From positions 3,247,501 through 3,311,500 of the forward strand of contig NZ_CP127247.1 in the NCBI RefSeq assembly GCF_030285785.1: DNA of 64,000 bases. The letters run 5' to 3'. Source of the stretch: Parasedimentitalea psychrophila (GTDB lineage: Bacteria; Pseudomonadota; Alphaproteobacteria; Rhodobacterales; Rhodobacteraceae). Shown piece after piece: positions 26,497 to 34,578 of this stretch (within the stretch, counting starts at the first letter, position 1; each line of letters opens with the position of its first letter). The notes below the pieces were generated by a model. It was not told the DNA's origin. It worked only from the letters and a program-made list of their open reading frames with translations, and ran no database searches. The translations under genes and the position numbers were made by a program.

Positions 26497-26512
26497 TGTG
26501 AAGCAGATCACA
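26497..26512. promoter_or_regulatory. Perfect Crp-type palindrome upstream of rpoH
   Basis: TGTGA-N6-TCACA with N6 = AGCAGA, identical to the classical Crp core. It lies 44 bases before the heat-shock-like -35 box at 26556 and 116 bases before the rpoH start. A Crp/Fnr-family protein may bind it; no such factor with a cAMP domain is encoded in the window apart from the denitrification regulator, whose expected boxes differ. Confidence 0.55.
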
Positions 26513-26555
26513 GACGCGCCTTCTCGTGTTAGTATATCAGAAAGTTGCAGCACCT

Positions 26556-26584
26556 CTTGAAAGGGAGACAATGCTGACCCATAT
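26556..26584 (+). promoter_or_regulatory. Heat-shock-sigma-type promoter of rpoH
   Basis: CTTGAAA (26556-26562), a 15-base spacer and CCCATAT (26578-26584) closely match the sigma-32 consensus CTTGAAA-N13-15-CCCCATNT. It would give a leader of about 37 bases. This predicts that RpoH drives its own gene or that a second RpoH does. Confidence 0.7.
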
Positions 26585-26627
26585 GCTGATATGTTAAGTC
26601 TTTATACATTAGGGAGGGGCACACTAC

Positions 26628-27524
26628 ATGGCGAATTTTAAGAACCTACCTGCACCAACACCAGAGGGCGGACTGAACCGCTATATGCAGGAAATCCGTA
26701 AGTTTCCGCTGCTGGAACCGGAAGAAGAATACATGCTGGCCAAGGCCTGGGTGGAAAAGGAAGACACCGGTGCCGCGCACCGTATGGTCACCTCGCACCT
26801 GCGGTTGGCGGCAAAGATTGCAATGGGCTATCGTGGCTACGGATTGCCTCAGGCTGAGGTGATTTCAGAGGCCAACGTTGGTTTGATGCAGGCGGTGAAG
26901 CGGTTTGACCCCGAGCGTGGGTTCCGGCTGGCAACCTATGCGATGTGGTGGATTAGGGCGTCTATTCAGGAATATATCCTGCGGTCCTGGTCGCTGGTGA
27001 AACTGGGCACGACCTCGGCGCAGAAGAAGCTGTTCTTCAATCTGCGCAAGGCCAAGGCCCGCATCGGTGCGCTGGAAGACGGCGACATGCACCCCGACAA
27101 CGTCAAGCGCATTGCCACTGATCTGGGCGTGACCGAGGCCGAGGTGATCTCGATGAACCGGCGGATGTCGGGCGGAGATGCTTCGCTGAATGCCACCGTG
27201 GGGTCCGAAGGCGAAGGCACCATGCAATGGCAGGACTGGCTGGAAGACGAAAGCGCTGATCAGGCTGGCGATTACGAAGAACGCAATGAGCTGGACGCCC
27301 GTCGTGAGTTGCTGGGGGAGGCGCTTGAAGTGTTGAATGACCGTGAAAAGGACATTCTGACCCAGCGCCGTCTTGCCGAAAAGGCCATGACCCTGGAGCA
27401 GTTGAGCGGCCAGTACAGTGTCAGCCGCGAGCGGATCCGTCAGATCGAGGTGCGGGCCTTTGAAAAGCTGCAAACGAAGATGCGGGAACTGGCGCTGGCC
27501 AAAGGTATGATGGCCACAGCGTAA
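26628..27524 (+). CDS. rpoH: RNA polymerase sigma factor RpoH (sigma-32)
   Basis: A 298-residue group 3 sigma factor. Region 2 is seen as VTSHLRLAAKIAMGYRGYGL and FDPERGFRLATYAMWWIRASI, with the RpoH-box-type sequence QKKLFFNLRKAKARI following, and region 4 as ERIRQIEVRAFEKLQ near the end. GGGAGGGG precedes the ATG. Alphaproteobacteria often have two RpoH paralogues; which one this is cannot be told from the window. It is followed by a clear terminator. Confidence 0.95.
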   Translation: MANFKNLPAPTPEGGLNRYMQEIRKFPLLEPEEEYMLAKAWVEKEDTGAAHRMVTSHLRLAAKIAMGYRGYGLPQAEVISEANVGLMQAVKRFDPERGFRLATYAMWWIRASIQEYILRSWSLVKLGTTSAQKKLFFNLRKAKARIGALEDGDMHPDNVKRIATDLGVTEAEVISMNRRMSGGDASLNATVGSEGEGTMQWQDWLEDESADQAGDYEERNELDARRELLGEALEVLNDREKDILTQRRLAEKAMTLEQLSGQYSVSRERIRQIEVRAFEKLQTKMRELALAKGMMATA

Positions 27525-27551
27525 CGCGATTTTTCGGGATTGAAATGCAAG

Positions 27552-27580
27552 AAAGGCGGTGCTTATGCGCCGCCTTTTTT
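27552..27580 (+). terminator. Rho-independent terminator of rpoH
   Basis: AAAGGCGG (27552-27559) pairs with CCGCCTTT and runs into six Ts ending at 27580; it lies 28 bases after the rpoH stop. Confidence 0.9.
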
Positions 27581-27946
27581 GATGCTGGCATCGTCCTGCA
27601 GGCGGGACCGGAAACCGGCTGGATTCGCTGGCAAAGGAATGCTGGCTGACAGGATGCGGCTGGCTGTTGGGGTCGTTTCAGCGACTGGCTAGGGCAGGGC
27701 CCTTGGCTGGCATGGCTGGCTGAACGCATTGGGGGGCTGGCGTGTCTGGCTATCTGGCGTGCCCTGCGGGCTGGCTGGATTGGCTCGATGCTTGCAGCCC
27801 AATGAGTTTGGCTGGCTGCATGTCTTGCCGCCTAGATAGGCCAGCACCAGCGCGGGGTCAATGTGGAAATGTAATAAAATCATATACTTGACAGTAATTG
27901 TCGGAATTGAATGGCCGGCAAAAACCATCAGATAGGCTGCGGCAAC
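27581..27946. other. Non-coding gap with many CTGGC words
   Basis: Between the two facing terminators of rpoH and the dipeptidase gene. About 27616-27818 is dense in CTGGC/GGCTGGC words (roughly a dozen in 200 bases), irregularly spaced and with no constant period. From 27860 the base composition turns AT-rich (GTAATAAAATCATATACTTGACAG). No convincing gene on either strand. Confidence 0.5.
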
Positions 27947-27979
27947 AAAAAACCCGCCCAGGCTGTCGCGGGCGGGTTT
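27947..27979 (-). terminator. Rho-independent terminator of the dipeptidase gene
   Basis: Read on the minus strand, AAACCCGCCC (27979-27970) pairs with GGGCGGGTTT (27959-27950) and continues into a T-run. It lies 28 bases after the dipeptidase stop. Confidence 0.88.
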
Positions 27980-28006
27980 GAGATGGTCCCCTTGCAGGGT
28001 CTGGGA

Positions 28007-29179
28007 TCAGTCCAGTCTGGCGCGCAGAACCCGGAGCATGTTTTCACCAGCGACCTTGCGGATCTGGGTCTCGCTCAGCCCAATGTCCATCATCGCCTGT
28101 GTCACTGCCGCCAGCTCGGAGGTGTCAAAGGATGTCGTCACTGAGCCGTCGAAATCCGAGCCCAGCGACACGGCATCTTCGCCCACAACGTCAATGGCAA
28201 CTTTGATGGCCCGGGCCACCCCGGCGGGGCTGTCGTCGCAGGTGACATCGGCCCAATAGCCAATGCCGATCACGCCGCCAGTGGCAGCGATCTGCTGCAT
28301 CAACGTGTCGGGGATATTGCGTTTGACCTGGCAGTTCTTGTGAATGCCGCTGTGCGACACCACCAGCGGCATGTCTGTCATTGCCAGCACGTCGCGCACC
28401 ACCTGGTGGCCCGAATGGGCCAGGTCCAGAATCAACCCTCGGGTCGCCACGGCCTCAACCACCTCGCGGCCAAAATCGGTTAGCCCGGTATTGCCGTCGC
28501 CGTGCAAAGACCCGCCCAGTTCGTTGTCAAAGAAATGCTGCAACGCAATCATTCGATAGCCGGCCTGCTGCAGGCCCAGTAGTTTGGCCAGATCGCCCTC
28601 AAGAGCATGGGCGCCTTCGATGCCCAGCAGCCCGCCGACCACAGGCTCCCCTGCCAGTTTCAGGGCCATCAATGCATCCAGATCGGCCTCGCTGCGGATG
28701 ATGCGTAGGTGCCGACCCGAGGCGGCCTGAGCGGCGTGCAGCTTCTCCGATTGATACAGCGCCCGCTGATACAGCGATCCCCAGGTGCGTGGCGGCCAGA
28801 GCTGACCAATGGCCAGCAGGGTGATATTATCCCGAGCATCCGCCGCGTTGTGGTCATAATTCATTCCTGCGGGGGTTTTTGTGACCGCCGTGAACATCTG
28901 CAACGCCACGTTTCCCTCGATGAGGCGTGGAATGTCGACCTGGCCCCGGGTGCCGCGCCTGTTCAGGTCGCGGTTCCACAGCAGGCTATCGGCGTGCCAG
29001 TCGCCAATCAGCAGATCCCTGTGCAGCGCGGTGGCTTCGGGGCTGATTGGGTAGGGCGCGTGTTCGCTCACCACATTGCGCTTTGTCTCCACATATTCCG
29101 GGCCGTAAACAAGAAATGTGATAACCGCAATTGCCAGCAGGATCAGCAACCGCCCCAGCCATTTTCCCAACCTGCGCAT
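28007..29179 (-). CDS. Membrane dipeptidase, peptidase family M19
   Basis: The protein has an N-terminal transmembrane anchor (GRLLILLAIAVITFLVYG) and a TIM-barrel M19 domain: GDWHADSLLW gives the first His-x-Asp zinc ligands, GIEGAHAL the bridging Glu, ALQHFFDNELGGS the next metal His region, DLAHSG and VVSHSG the later ligands, and LGSDFDGS the final Asp. M19 enzymes split dipeptides, including those with D-residues. I chose ATG 29179 because GGGAAAGGG precedes it; 29203 is possible. Confidence 0.9.
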   Translation of the reverse strand: MRRLGKWLGRLLILLAIAVITFLVYGPEYVETKRNVVSEHAPYPISPEATALHRDLLIGDWHADSLLWNRDLNRRGTRGQVDIPRLIEGNVALQMFTAVTKTPAGMNYDHNAADARDNITLLAIGQLWPPRTWGSLYQRALYQSEKLHAAQAASGRHLRIIRSEADLDALMALKLAGEPVVGGLLGIEGAHALEGDLAKLLGLQQAGYRMIALQHFFDNELGGSLHGDGNTGLTDFGREVVEAVATRGLILDLAHSGHQVVRDVLAMTDMPLVVSHSGIHKNCQVKRNIPDTLMQQIAATGGVIGIGYWADVTCDDSPAGVARAIKVAIDVVGEDAVSLGSDFDGSVTTSFDTSELAAVTQAMMDIGLSETQIRKVAGENMLRVLRARLD

Positions 29180-29318
29180 GTGAATACCCTTTCCCAGATC
29201 CATTTTTCCGGTAGCCTAGGGCAGGGCCATAGGGGCGCAAAGGGGAACGTCAGGGCAACACCCCTCTTGCCGGTGGCGGTAACATAGGTAAATTGCACGC
29301 ATAATCAGGAGAGTGATG

Positions 29319-30293
29319 ATGCAGAAACCAGTGAGATGGGGAATTCTGGGGGCCGCGCAGTTTGCGCGCCAGTTTATGGCGCCTGCGATCCACGCGGCTG
29401 AGGGCGCGCAATTGGTCGCGCTCGCCACCTCGAGTTCTGAGAAAGCGGAACCGTTTCGGGCGTTCTGCCCCGATTTGACGGTTTACGGCGATTATGACGC
29501 GCTATTGGCCGATCCCGATATCGATGCGGTCTATGTGCCGCTGCCCAATCATCTGCATGTGGAGTGGAGCCTGAAGGCCTTGGCTGCGGGCAAACATGTG
29601 CTGTGCGAAAAGCCGATGACCATGCAGGCGGAGCAGTTCGACCAGTTGATCGCTAAGCGAGACGAGACCGGTTTGCTGGCGGCTGAGGCCTATATGATCG
29701 TGCATCACCCTCAGTGGCAGATGGTGAAGCGGCTGATTGACGAGGGCGCAATTGGCAAGCTGGCCCATGTCAGCGGCAAGTTCTCATTTGATAACCGGGC
29801 GGATACCAATAATATTCGCAACAAGGCCGAGACCGGCGGCGGTGGCTTGCGCGACATTGGCGTCTATGTGTTTGGCGCAGCGCGTTATGCCACGGGTCAG
29901 GAGCCGGATGAGATTTCGGCGCGTATTCGCTGGGAAAACGGAGTGGATGCTCTGGCCGAGGTGCAGGCACAATTCCCGGGATTTTCCTATTCCGCCTATG
30001 TCAGCATTCGGATGCATCCGTATCAAGAGATGCTGTTCCATGGCGAGACCGGGGTAATACGGCTGACGGCACCGTTCAACGCGCGGGTCTTTGGCGAGGC
30101 GCGGGTGGAGCTGCACCTGTCGGGATTAGAGGTGCAGGTGACACGCTTTCCGGCGGATGATCACTACAAGCTGCAGGTTGAGGCCTTTGGCCGCTCGGTG
30201 CGCGACGGGGTCAGCTACCCCTGTCCGCTGGAATTCTCGCGCGGCACGCAAGAGATGATTGACCGGGTATTTGAGGTGGCGCAGCCCTTGTGA
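29319..30293 (+). CDS. Gfo/Idh/MocA family NAD(P)-dependent oxidoreductase
   Basis: The N-terminal Rossmann fold starts WGILGAAQFARQFMAPAI, followed by the family hallmark VYVPLPNHLHVEWSLKALAAGKHVLCEKPM with the EKP motif near residue 92. The C-terminal half is the usual substrate-binding beta-sheet. Members oxidise sugars or inositols or act as dihydrodiol dehydrogenases; no neighbouring pathway narrows this. AGGAG at 29307-29311 can serve ATG 29316 or 29319; both are in frame. Confidence 0.9.
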   Translation: MQKPVRWGILGAAQFARQFMAPAIHAAEGAQLVALATSSSEKAEPFRAFCPDLTVYGDYDALLADPDIDAVYVPLPNHLHVEWSLKALAAGKHVLCEKPMTMQAEQFDQLIAKRDETGLLAAEAYMIVHHPQWQMVKRLIDEGAIGKLAHVSGKFSFDNRADTNNIRNKAETGGGGLRDIGVYVFGAARYATGQEPDEISARIRWENGVDALAEVQAQFPGFSYSAYVSIRMHPYQEMLFHGETGVIRLTAPFNARVFGEARVELHLSGLEVQVTRFPADDHYKLQVEAFGRSVRDGVSYPCPLEFSRGTQEMIDRVFEVAQPL

Positions 30294-30324
30294 GGGCTGG
30301 GTCGAAACAACAGGAGATGGTGCC

Positions 30325-30594
30325 ATGGCAGGCGGATGGGCAAAGGACGGCGCGGTCAGCGAGCAGATCGAAGCCTCGATCAGTGACGAGCTGGCCCGGA
30401 TGCAGACCCGCAAGAAACCTGTGGGCGACAGTCTGACCCACTGTGCCGACTGCGAGGAACCGATCCCCGAGAGGCGCCAGATCGCCATCCCCGGTGTCAA
30501 ACTATGCGTTGATTGCCAGCAGGAGCGCGACGGGACCTATAAGGCCCGCGGCGGGTTCAACCGGCGTGGGTCCAAGGACAGCCAGTTGAAGTAG
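30325..30594 (+). CDS. DksA/TraR-type C4 zinc-finger protein
   Basis: An 89-residue protein with a helical first half and a C4 zinc finger HCADCEEPIPERRQ...KLCVDCQ (two CxxC pairs) near residues 45-70, as in TraR/YbiI. It lacks the long coiled coil of DksA. AGGAGATG before ATG 30325 fixes the start. Unlike the dksA product at 11573 it keeps all four cysteines. A role at RNA polymerase is possible by family analogy. Confidence 0.85.
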   Translation: MAGGWAKDGAVSEQIEASISDELARMQTRKKPVGDSLTHCADCEEPIPERRQIAIPGVKLCVDCQQERDGTYKARGGFNRRGSKDSQLK

Positions 30595-30609
30595 GTTTGC
30601 GGTGATTGA

Positions 30610-30671
30610 CCAGGGTCATATCTGACCCTGGGTGGCCGCGCCCGCCCCTCCCCCACAGGGGAGGGGCGGGC
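30610..30671. terminator. Two adjacent perfect hairpins between convergent genes
   Basis: The first is CCAGGGTCA (30610-30618) with TGACCCTGG (30623-30631), loop TATC. The second is a 14-bp perfect stem, GCCCGCCCCTCCCC (30640-30653) with its complement at 30658-30671, loop CACA. Neither has a T-run, yet they fill the gap between the zinc-finger gene and convergent pepF and likely end transcription from both sides. Confidence 0.6.
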
Positions 30672-30705
30672 ACCGCCGGGCCAAACAGAGAAATGTGGGG
30701 CCGGT

Positions 30706-32526
30706 TTAGTCTTCCATCGCTTCCAGCTCATCAATGAAGCCTGAAATCATGCTGAGGCCCTTGTCCCAGAACTTGGGATCGCTGGCATCCAGACCAAAGG
30801 GCGCCAGCAGTTCTTTGTGGTGCTTCGATCCACCGGCTTTCAGCATCTCGAAATACTTGTCCTCGAACCCCTCGTCGCCCTCGGCGTAAACCGAATAGAG
30901 CGCGTTCACCAAGCCATCGCCGAAGGCATAGGCATAGACGTAGAACGGTGAGTGCACGAAGTGGGGGATATAGGCCCAGAAGGTCTCGTAGCCGTCCATG
31001 AAGTCAAAACACTCGCCCAGGGATTCGGCCTGCACCGACATCCACAGGGCGTTGATGTCATCAGGTGTCAGCTCACCCTCGGCGCGTGCGGCGTGCAGTT
31101 TGCATTCAAAATCGTAGAACGCGATCTGGCGCACCACGGTGTTGATCATGTCCTCGACCTTGCCCGCCAGCAGGATTTTGCGCTGCTCTTTGGTTTCGGC
31201 CTTGTCCAGCATCTTGCGGAAGGTCAGCATTTCGCCAAACACCGAGGCCGTTTCAGCCAGGGTCAGCGGGGTGGAGGACAGCATTTCGCCCTGACCGGCG
31301 GCCAGCACCTGATGCACGCCGTGACCCAGTTCATGCGCCAGGGTCATCACATCGCGCGGTTTGCCCAAATAGTTGAGCATCACATAGGGGTGCACATCGG
31401 TGACGGTGGGATGGGCAAAGGCGCCGGGGGCCTTGCCGGGTTTGACGCCAGCGTCAATCCAGCCCTTGGAAAAGAACGGCGCGGCAAGTTCACCCATGCG
31501 CGGATCAAAGGCGGTATAGGCCTCCATCACCGTCTGTTCGGCCTCAGCCCAGCTGACGGTGCGGGTGTTTTCCATCGGCAGTGGCGCGTTGCGGTCCCAG
31601 ACCTGCATCCGCTCTAGCCCCAGCCATTTGCGTTTCAGATCGTAATAGCGGTGGCTCAGCTTGGGGTAGGCGGCGACAACAGCGCTGCGCAGGGCCTCGA
31701 CCACTTCGGGTTCGACATCGTTGGACAGGTGGCGACCCGCCTGCGCACTGGGCATGCCGCGCCAGCGATCGACGATCTCTTTTTCCTTGGCCTGGGTGTT
31801 GTGGACGCGGGCGAAGATCTTGATGTTGTCCTGGAACACTGCCGCCAATTCACGGCTGGCGGCCTCACGTTTGGAGCGGTCCTGCTCGGTGAGCAGGTTC
31901 AGGGTGCCCTCAATATTCAGCTCATCGCCGTCGATGCAAAAGGTGAGGCCAGCGATGGTCTCATCGAACAATCGCTCCCAGGCGTCGCCGACCACGCCGA
32001 GATCATGCAGGAATTTCTCCAGCTCGTCCGACAGCTGATAGGGCTTCATGGCGCGGATGCGATCAAAGACGGGCTTGTAGCGGGCCAGATCGGTGTTGGC
32101 CGCAAAGTGAGCGGTCAGAACGGCGTCGTCGATGCGGTTCAGTTCCAGTGTGAAGAACACCAGCGGGGTGGTAAAGACGGTGATGGCCTCTTGCATGTCC
32201 GACATGAACTTGGCGCGGTCGGCATCGGTGGTCAGCTGGTAATAGCGCAGACCGGCATAAGACATGATACGCCCGGCAATACCGTTGATCTTTTCGTTGC
32301 GCAGCACGCAGGTCAGCAAGCCGTCAGCGTCGATATCTGCCAGTTTGCCCTCGTAATCGCTGGCAAAACTGCTGCATTCGCTCTCCAGCCACTGCAGGTC
32401 GCGTTTCAGCTCGGGGGCGTCTTCGCCGGTGTAGAGATCACTGAGATCCCACTCTGGCAGGTTGCCGAATTGATCGGAACCAGAGGCGGCATTGGCGTCG
32501 CGAACGGGGAAGGGGAGTTGGAACAT
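30706..32526 (-). CDS. pepF: Oligoendopeptidase F, peptidase family M3
   Basis: A 606-residue cytoplasmic zinc peptidase with HELGHGVHQ near residue 390 and the downstream Glu in TLAETASVFGEMLT, the M3 metal ligands. N-terminal LPEWDLSDLY is typical of PepF. GAGGTG before ATG 32526 favours this start; a TTG at 32538 only extends the frame. Degrades short peptides. Bases 32527-32646 upstream hold no gene. Confidence 0.93.
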   Translation of the reverse strand: MFQLPFPVRDANAASGSDQFGNLPEWDLSDLYTGEDAPELKRDLQWLESECSSFASDYEGKLADIDADGLLTCVLRNEKINGIAGRIMSYAGLRYYQLTTDADRAKFMSDMQEAITVFTTPLVFFTLELNRIDDAVLTAHFAANTDLARYKPVFDRIRAMKPYQLSDELEKFLHDLGVVGDAWERLFDETIAGLTFCIDGDELNIEGTLNLLTEQDRSKREAASRELAAVFQDNIKIFARVHNTQAKEKEIVDRWRGMPSAQAGRHLSNDVEPEVVEALRSAVVAAYPKLSHRYYDLKRKWLGLERMQVWDRNAPLPMENTRTVSWAEAEQTVMEAYTAFDPRMGELAAPFFSKGWIDAGVKPGKAPGAFAHPTVTDVHPYVMLNYLGKPRDVMTLAHELGHGVHQVLAAGQGEMLSSTPLTLAETASVFGEMLTFRKMLDKAETKEQRKILLAGKVEDMINTVVRQIAFYDFECKLHAARAEGELTPDDINALWMSVQAESLGECFDFMDGYETFWAYIPHFVHSPFYVYAYAFGDGLVNALYSVYAEGDEGFEDKYFEMLKAGGSKHHKELLAPFGLDASDPKFWDKGLSMISGFIDELEAMED

Positions 32527-32646
32527 GGTGCACCTCAATATCTAGCGTTTGCAAAACATCTAAGCGGCGCGAAGGGGGATCACAAGCGGTACGAACCGCT
32601 TGAAACCGATACTGCCGCTACCCCGGGGGCAGGGGTAGCCCCGGGG

Positions 32647-33606
32647 TTAGCGGTATTGATCAAACAGGCTGCAGATGCGGTCAAAGACGCGGCTGCGAAC
32701 CTCAGCGGCTTCCATCATCACCTCGTGTTGGACGTTATCCAGCAAGACCAGCTCGCCACCGGGCCAGCGCGCCATGCGGTCATGAATGGCAGGGCAATCG
32801 ACGATCTGTTCCTGTTTGCCCAGAAAGGTGATGCAGGGCAGGGCTGGCGAGTCCAGTGCTGCCAGTGCGGCGCAGTCCTGCAAGCCCTGGCCCAGCCAGC
32901 CTATCGTTGGCCCGCCAAGCGCCAGACCCGGCTGTGCCTGCAGCTGGTCACGCATCAGTTGATACATTGCGGGATCATTGGTCAGAGTGTTGCCGTCAAA
33001 GGGATTTGCCAGCACATAGGTTTGCAGCTCCAATGTTGGTACAAGTTTGCCGCCCAATCCGATGGCGGGGCCAATCTTGCCCATCAGCCTGCTCAAGAGG
33101 CGCATTGCCGGGGCGATATCAATGCCCCACATGGGGCCGGTGAACACGCAGGCCTTGACCGGCAGCCCCTCTATCAGCGCCCGCAGACCAATAGCGCCGC
33201 CCATCGAGTGGCCGATCAGGAAATAGGGCTTTGGCAGGGCCAGCCGGTCGCCCAGATCCAGCGCTGCCGCGATATCCTTTTGGAAATCCTGAAAATCATC
33301 AATATGCCCCAGCCGGCGGTCTGGTAGCATCCGGTCGGCCAGACCCTGACCACGCCAGTCTATGGTCAGGGTGGCATAGCCGCGATTGGCCAGTTCCGCG
33401 GCGGCGGGGCCATATTTCTCGATATATTCCGTGCGGCCGGGGAACAGCAGCACTGTGCCCTTGGTCGCGGTCTCAGGCTGCCAATGGCCCACGCGGATGC
33501 GCAGGCCATCGCTGGTCTTTACCCAATGGGCCTGACCTCCCTCCGGTCCTTTGGCGATATCGGCAAAAAACGGAGCGGGCTGCAGGTCACCTGGGCGGGC
33601 ATCCAT
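32647..33606 (-). CDS. Alpha/beta hydrolase (lysophospholipase-like, S33 type)
   Basis: The 319-residue protein has the oxyanion region LLFPGRTEYIEKYG, strand TLTIDWRGQG, nucleophile elbow GHSMGG near residue 138 and, near the end, the acid/His region ITFLGKQEQIVD and NVQHEVMME. This pattern fits the PldB/monoglyceride lipase type. Its ATG overlaps the stop of the SCP2-domain gene, so the two are coupled and may act on the same lipid-like ligand. Confidence 0.87.
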   Translation of the reverse strand: MDARPGDLQPAPFFADIAKGPEGGQAHWVKTSDGLRIRVGHWQPETATKGTVLLFPGRTEYIEKYGPAAAELANRGYATLTIDWRGQGLADRMLPDRRLGHIDDFQDFQKDIAAALDLGDRLALPKPYFLIGHSMGGAIGLRALIEGLPVKACVFTGPMWGIDIAPAMRLLSRLMGKIGPAIGLGGKLVPTLELQTYVLANPFDGNTLTNDPAMYQLMRDQLQAQPGLALGGPTIGWLGQGLQDCAALAALDSPALPCITFLGKQEQIVDCPAIHDRMARWPGGELVLLDNVQHEVMMEAAEVRSRVFDRICSLFDQYR

Positions 33607-33896
33607 CAGGCCAGAACCGCCGCCAGCTTCATCGCGGTACCCATGTCGCCGTCAATGGTCAGCTTGCCGGACATAAAGGCGCTGGTTGGGTTCAGCTCGC
33701 CGCTAAGGATGTCCTGAAAGGTTTCGGTGTCAGCGGACAGGGTCACATCGGCCTCGTCATCGCTGACCCGTGCGCCATTGGCATCAATCACCACCGCCCC
33801 AAGGTCGGCAATCTCAAATTTTGCCGAGGCGTCGAAGTCTGCGCCGGTCAGTTTCTCGTTCAGCGCGTCTGCGGCCTGGGAAAGAATGTCGCTCAT
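33606..33896 (-). CDS. SCP2 sterol-binding domain protein
   Basis: A 96-residue protein that is entirely one SCP2 domain: KFEIADLGAVVIDA, a central DADVTL-type strand (EADVTLSADTETFQDILSGELNPTS) and the typical end FMSGKLTIDGDMGTAMKLAAVL. SCP2 domains bind lipids or acyl-CoA. First gene of a two-gene unit with the hydrolase. Confidence 0.9.
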   Translation of the reverse strand: MSDILSQAADALNEKLTGADFDASAKFEIADLGAVVIDANGARVSDDEADVTLSADTETFQDILSGELNPTSAFMSGKLTIDGDMGTAMKLAAVLA

Positions 33897-33994
33897 CTGG
33901 TGTCCTTATTTGATACTGTAGCCAGCACTTCTGCGTGACGGTCCGTCCGTCAGCACTGGAAATCATGGCCTGCGTCGTTACACTGCCTGACATC

Positions 33995-34564
33995 ATGATC
34001 ATAAACACGTCGAACCTCAAAGCTATCGTGGCGGCAACCCTGCTGTCAGTCACGATTATCTTACCATTTGCCGCGAATGCACAGGATTCAACGGATGAAC
34101 CGGCGCTGTTATCGGCGCTGGCCGGGGCAGAATCATCGCAAGCACGGCGGCTGGATCGCCAATTGCAGGCGCTCTGGAGCAAAAGCGGCTCAGCCGCGAT
34201 GGATCTGTTGCTGAAACGCGGTATCGATGGGATCGAACGCGGAGATCTGCCCGAGGCCATCGAGCATCTGACCGCCCTGACCGATCACGCGCCAGAATTC
34301 TCCTATGGCTGGTATCAACGGGCGCGGGCGTATTTCCTGATCGGACGCTACGGCCCGGCGGTCGCAGATCTGGAGCGGGCGCTGTTGCTGAACCCAAATG
34401 ATTACAACGCCATTTTTGCACTGGGCAATGTGTTTGAGCTTTTCCGGGACCCGGAGGCTGCGTATCAGGCCTATCTCAGGGCGCAGGCTATACATCCGCA
34501 TCACGAGGACGTATCCACGGCCCTGAATAGATTAAGACGCTCGGTTGTGGGCAAAGAACTGTAA
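33995..34564 (+). CDS. Periplasmic TPR-repeat protein
   Basis: From ATG 33995 the protein starts with a good signal peptide (NLKAIVAATLLSVTIILPFAANA, cleaved after AANA) and then has about three TPR units: the IERGDLPEAIEHLTALTDHAPEF, AYFLIGRYGPAVADLERALLLNP and VFELFRDPEAAYQAYLRAQAIHP stretches. The frame is open to 33935 and the ribosome site is unclear, so the start is the least certain part. It lies 14 bases before the helicase gene. Confidence 0.8.
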   Translation: MIINTSNLKAIVAATLLSVTIILPFAANAQDSTDEPALLSALAGAESSQARRLDRQLQALWSKSGSAAMDLLLKRGIDGIERGDLPEAIEHLTALTDHAPEFSYGWYQRARAYFLIGRYGPAVADLERALLLNPNDYNAIFALGNVFELFRDPEAAYQAYLRAQAIHPHHEDVSTALNRLRRSVVGKEL

Positions 34565-34578
34565 GTAGGGCTGACGCA

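Noticed and set aside
31651-33327. 558-residue plus-strand open frame across pepF and the hydrolase gene
   Set aside because: It spans two well-supported minus-strand genes and shows no domain; long antisense frames are expected here.
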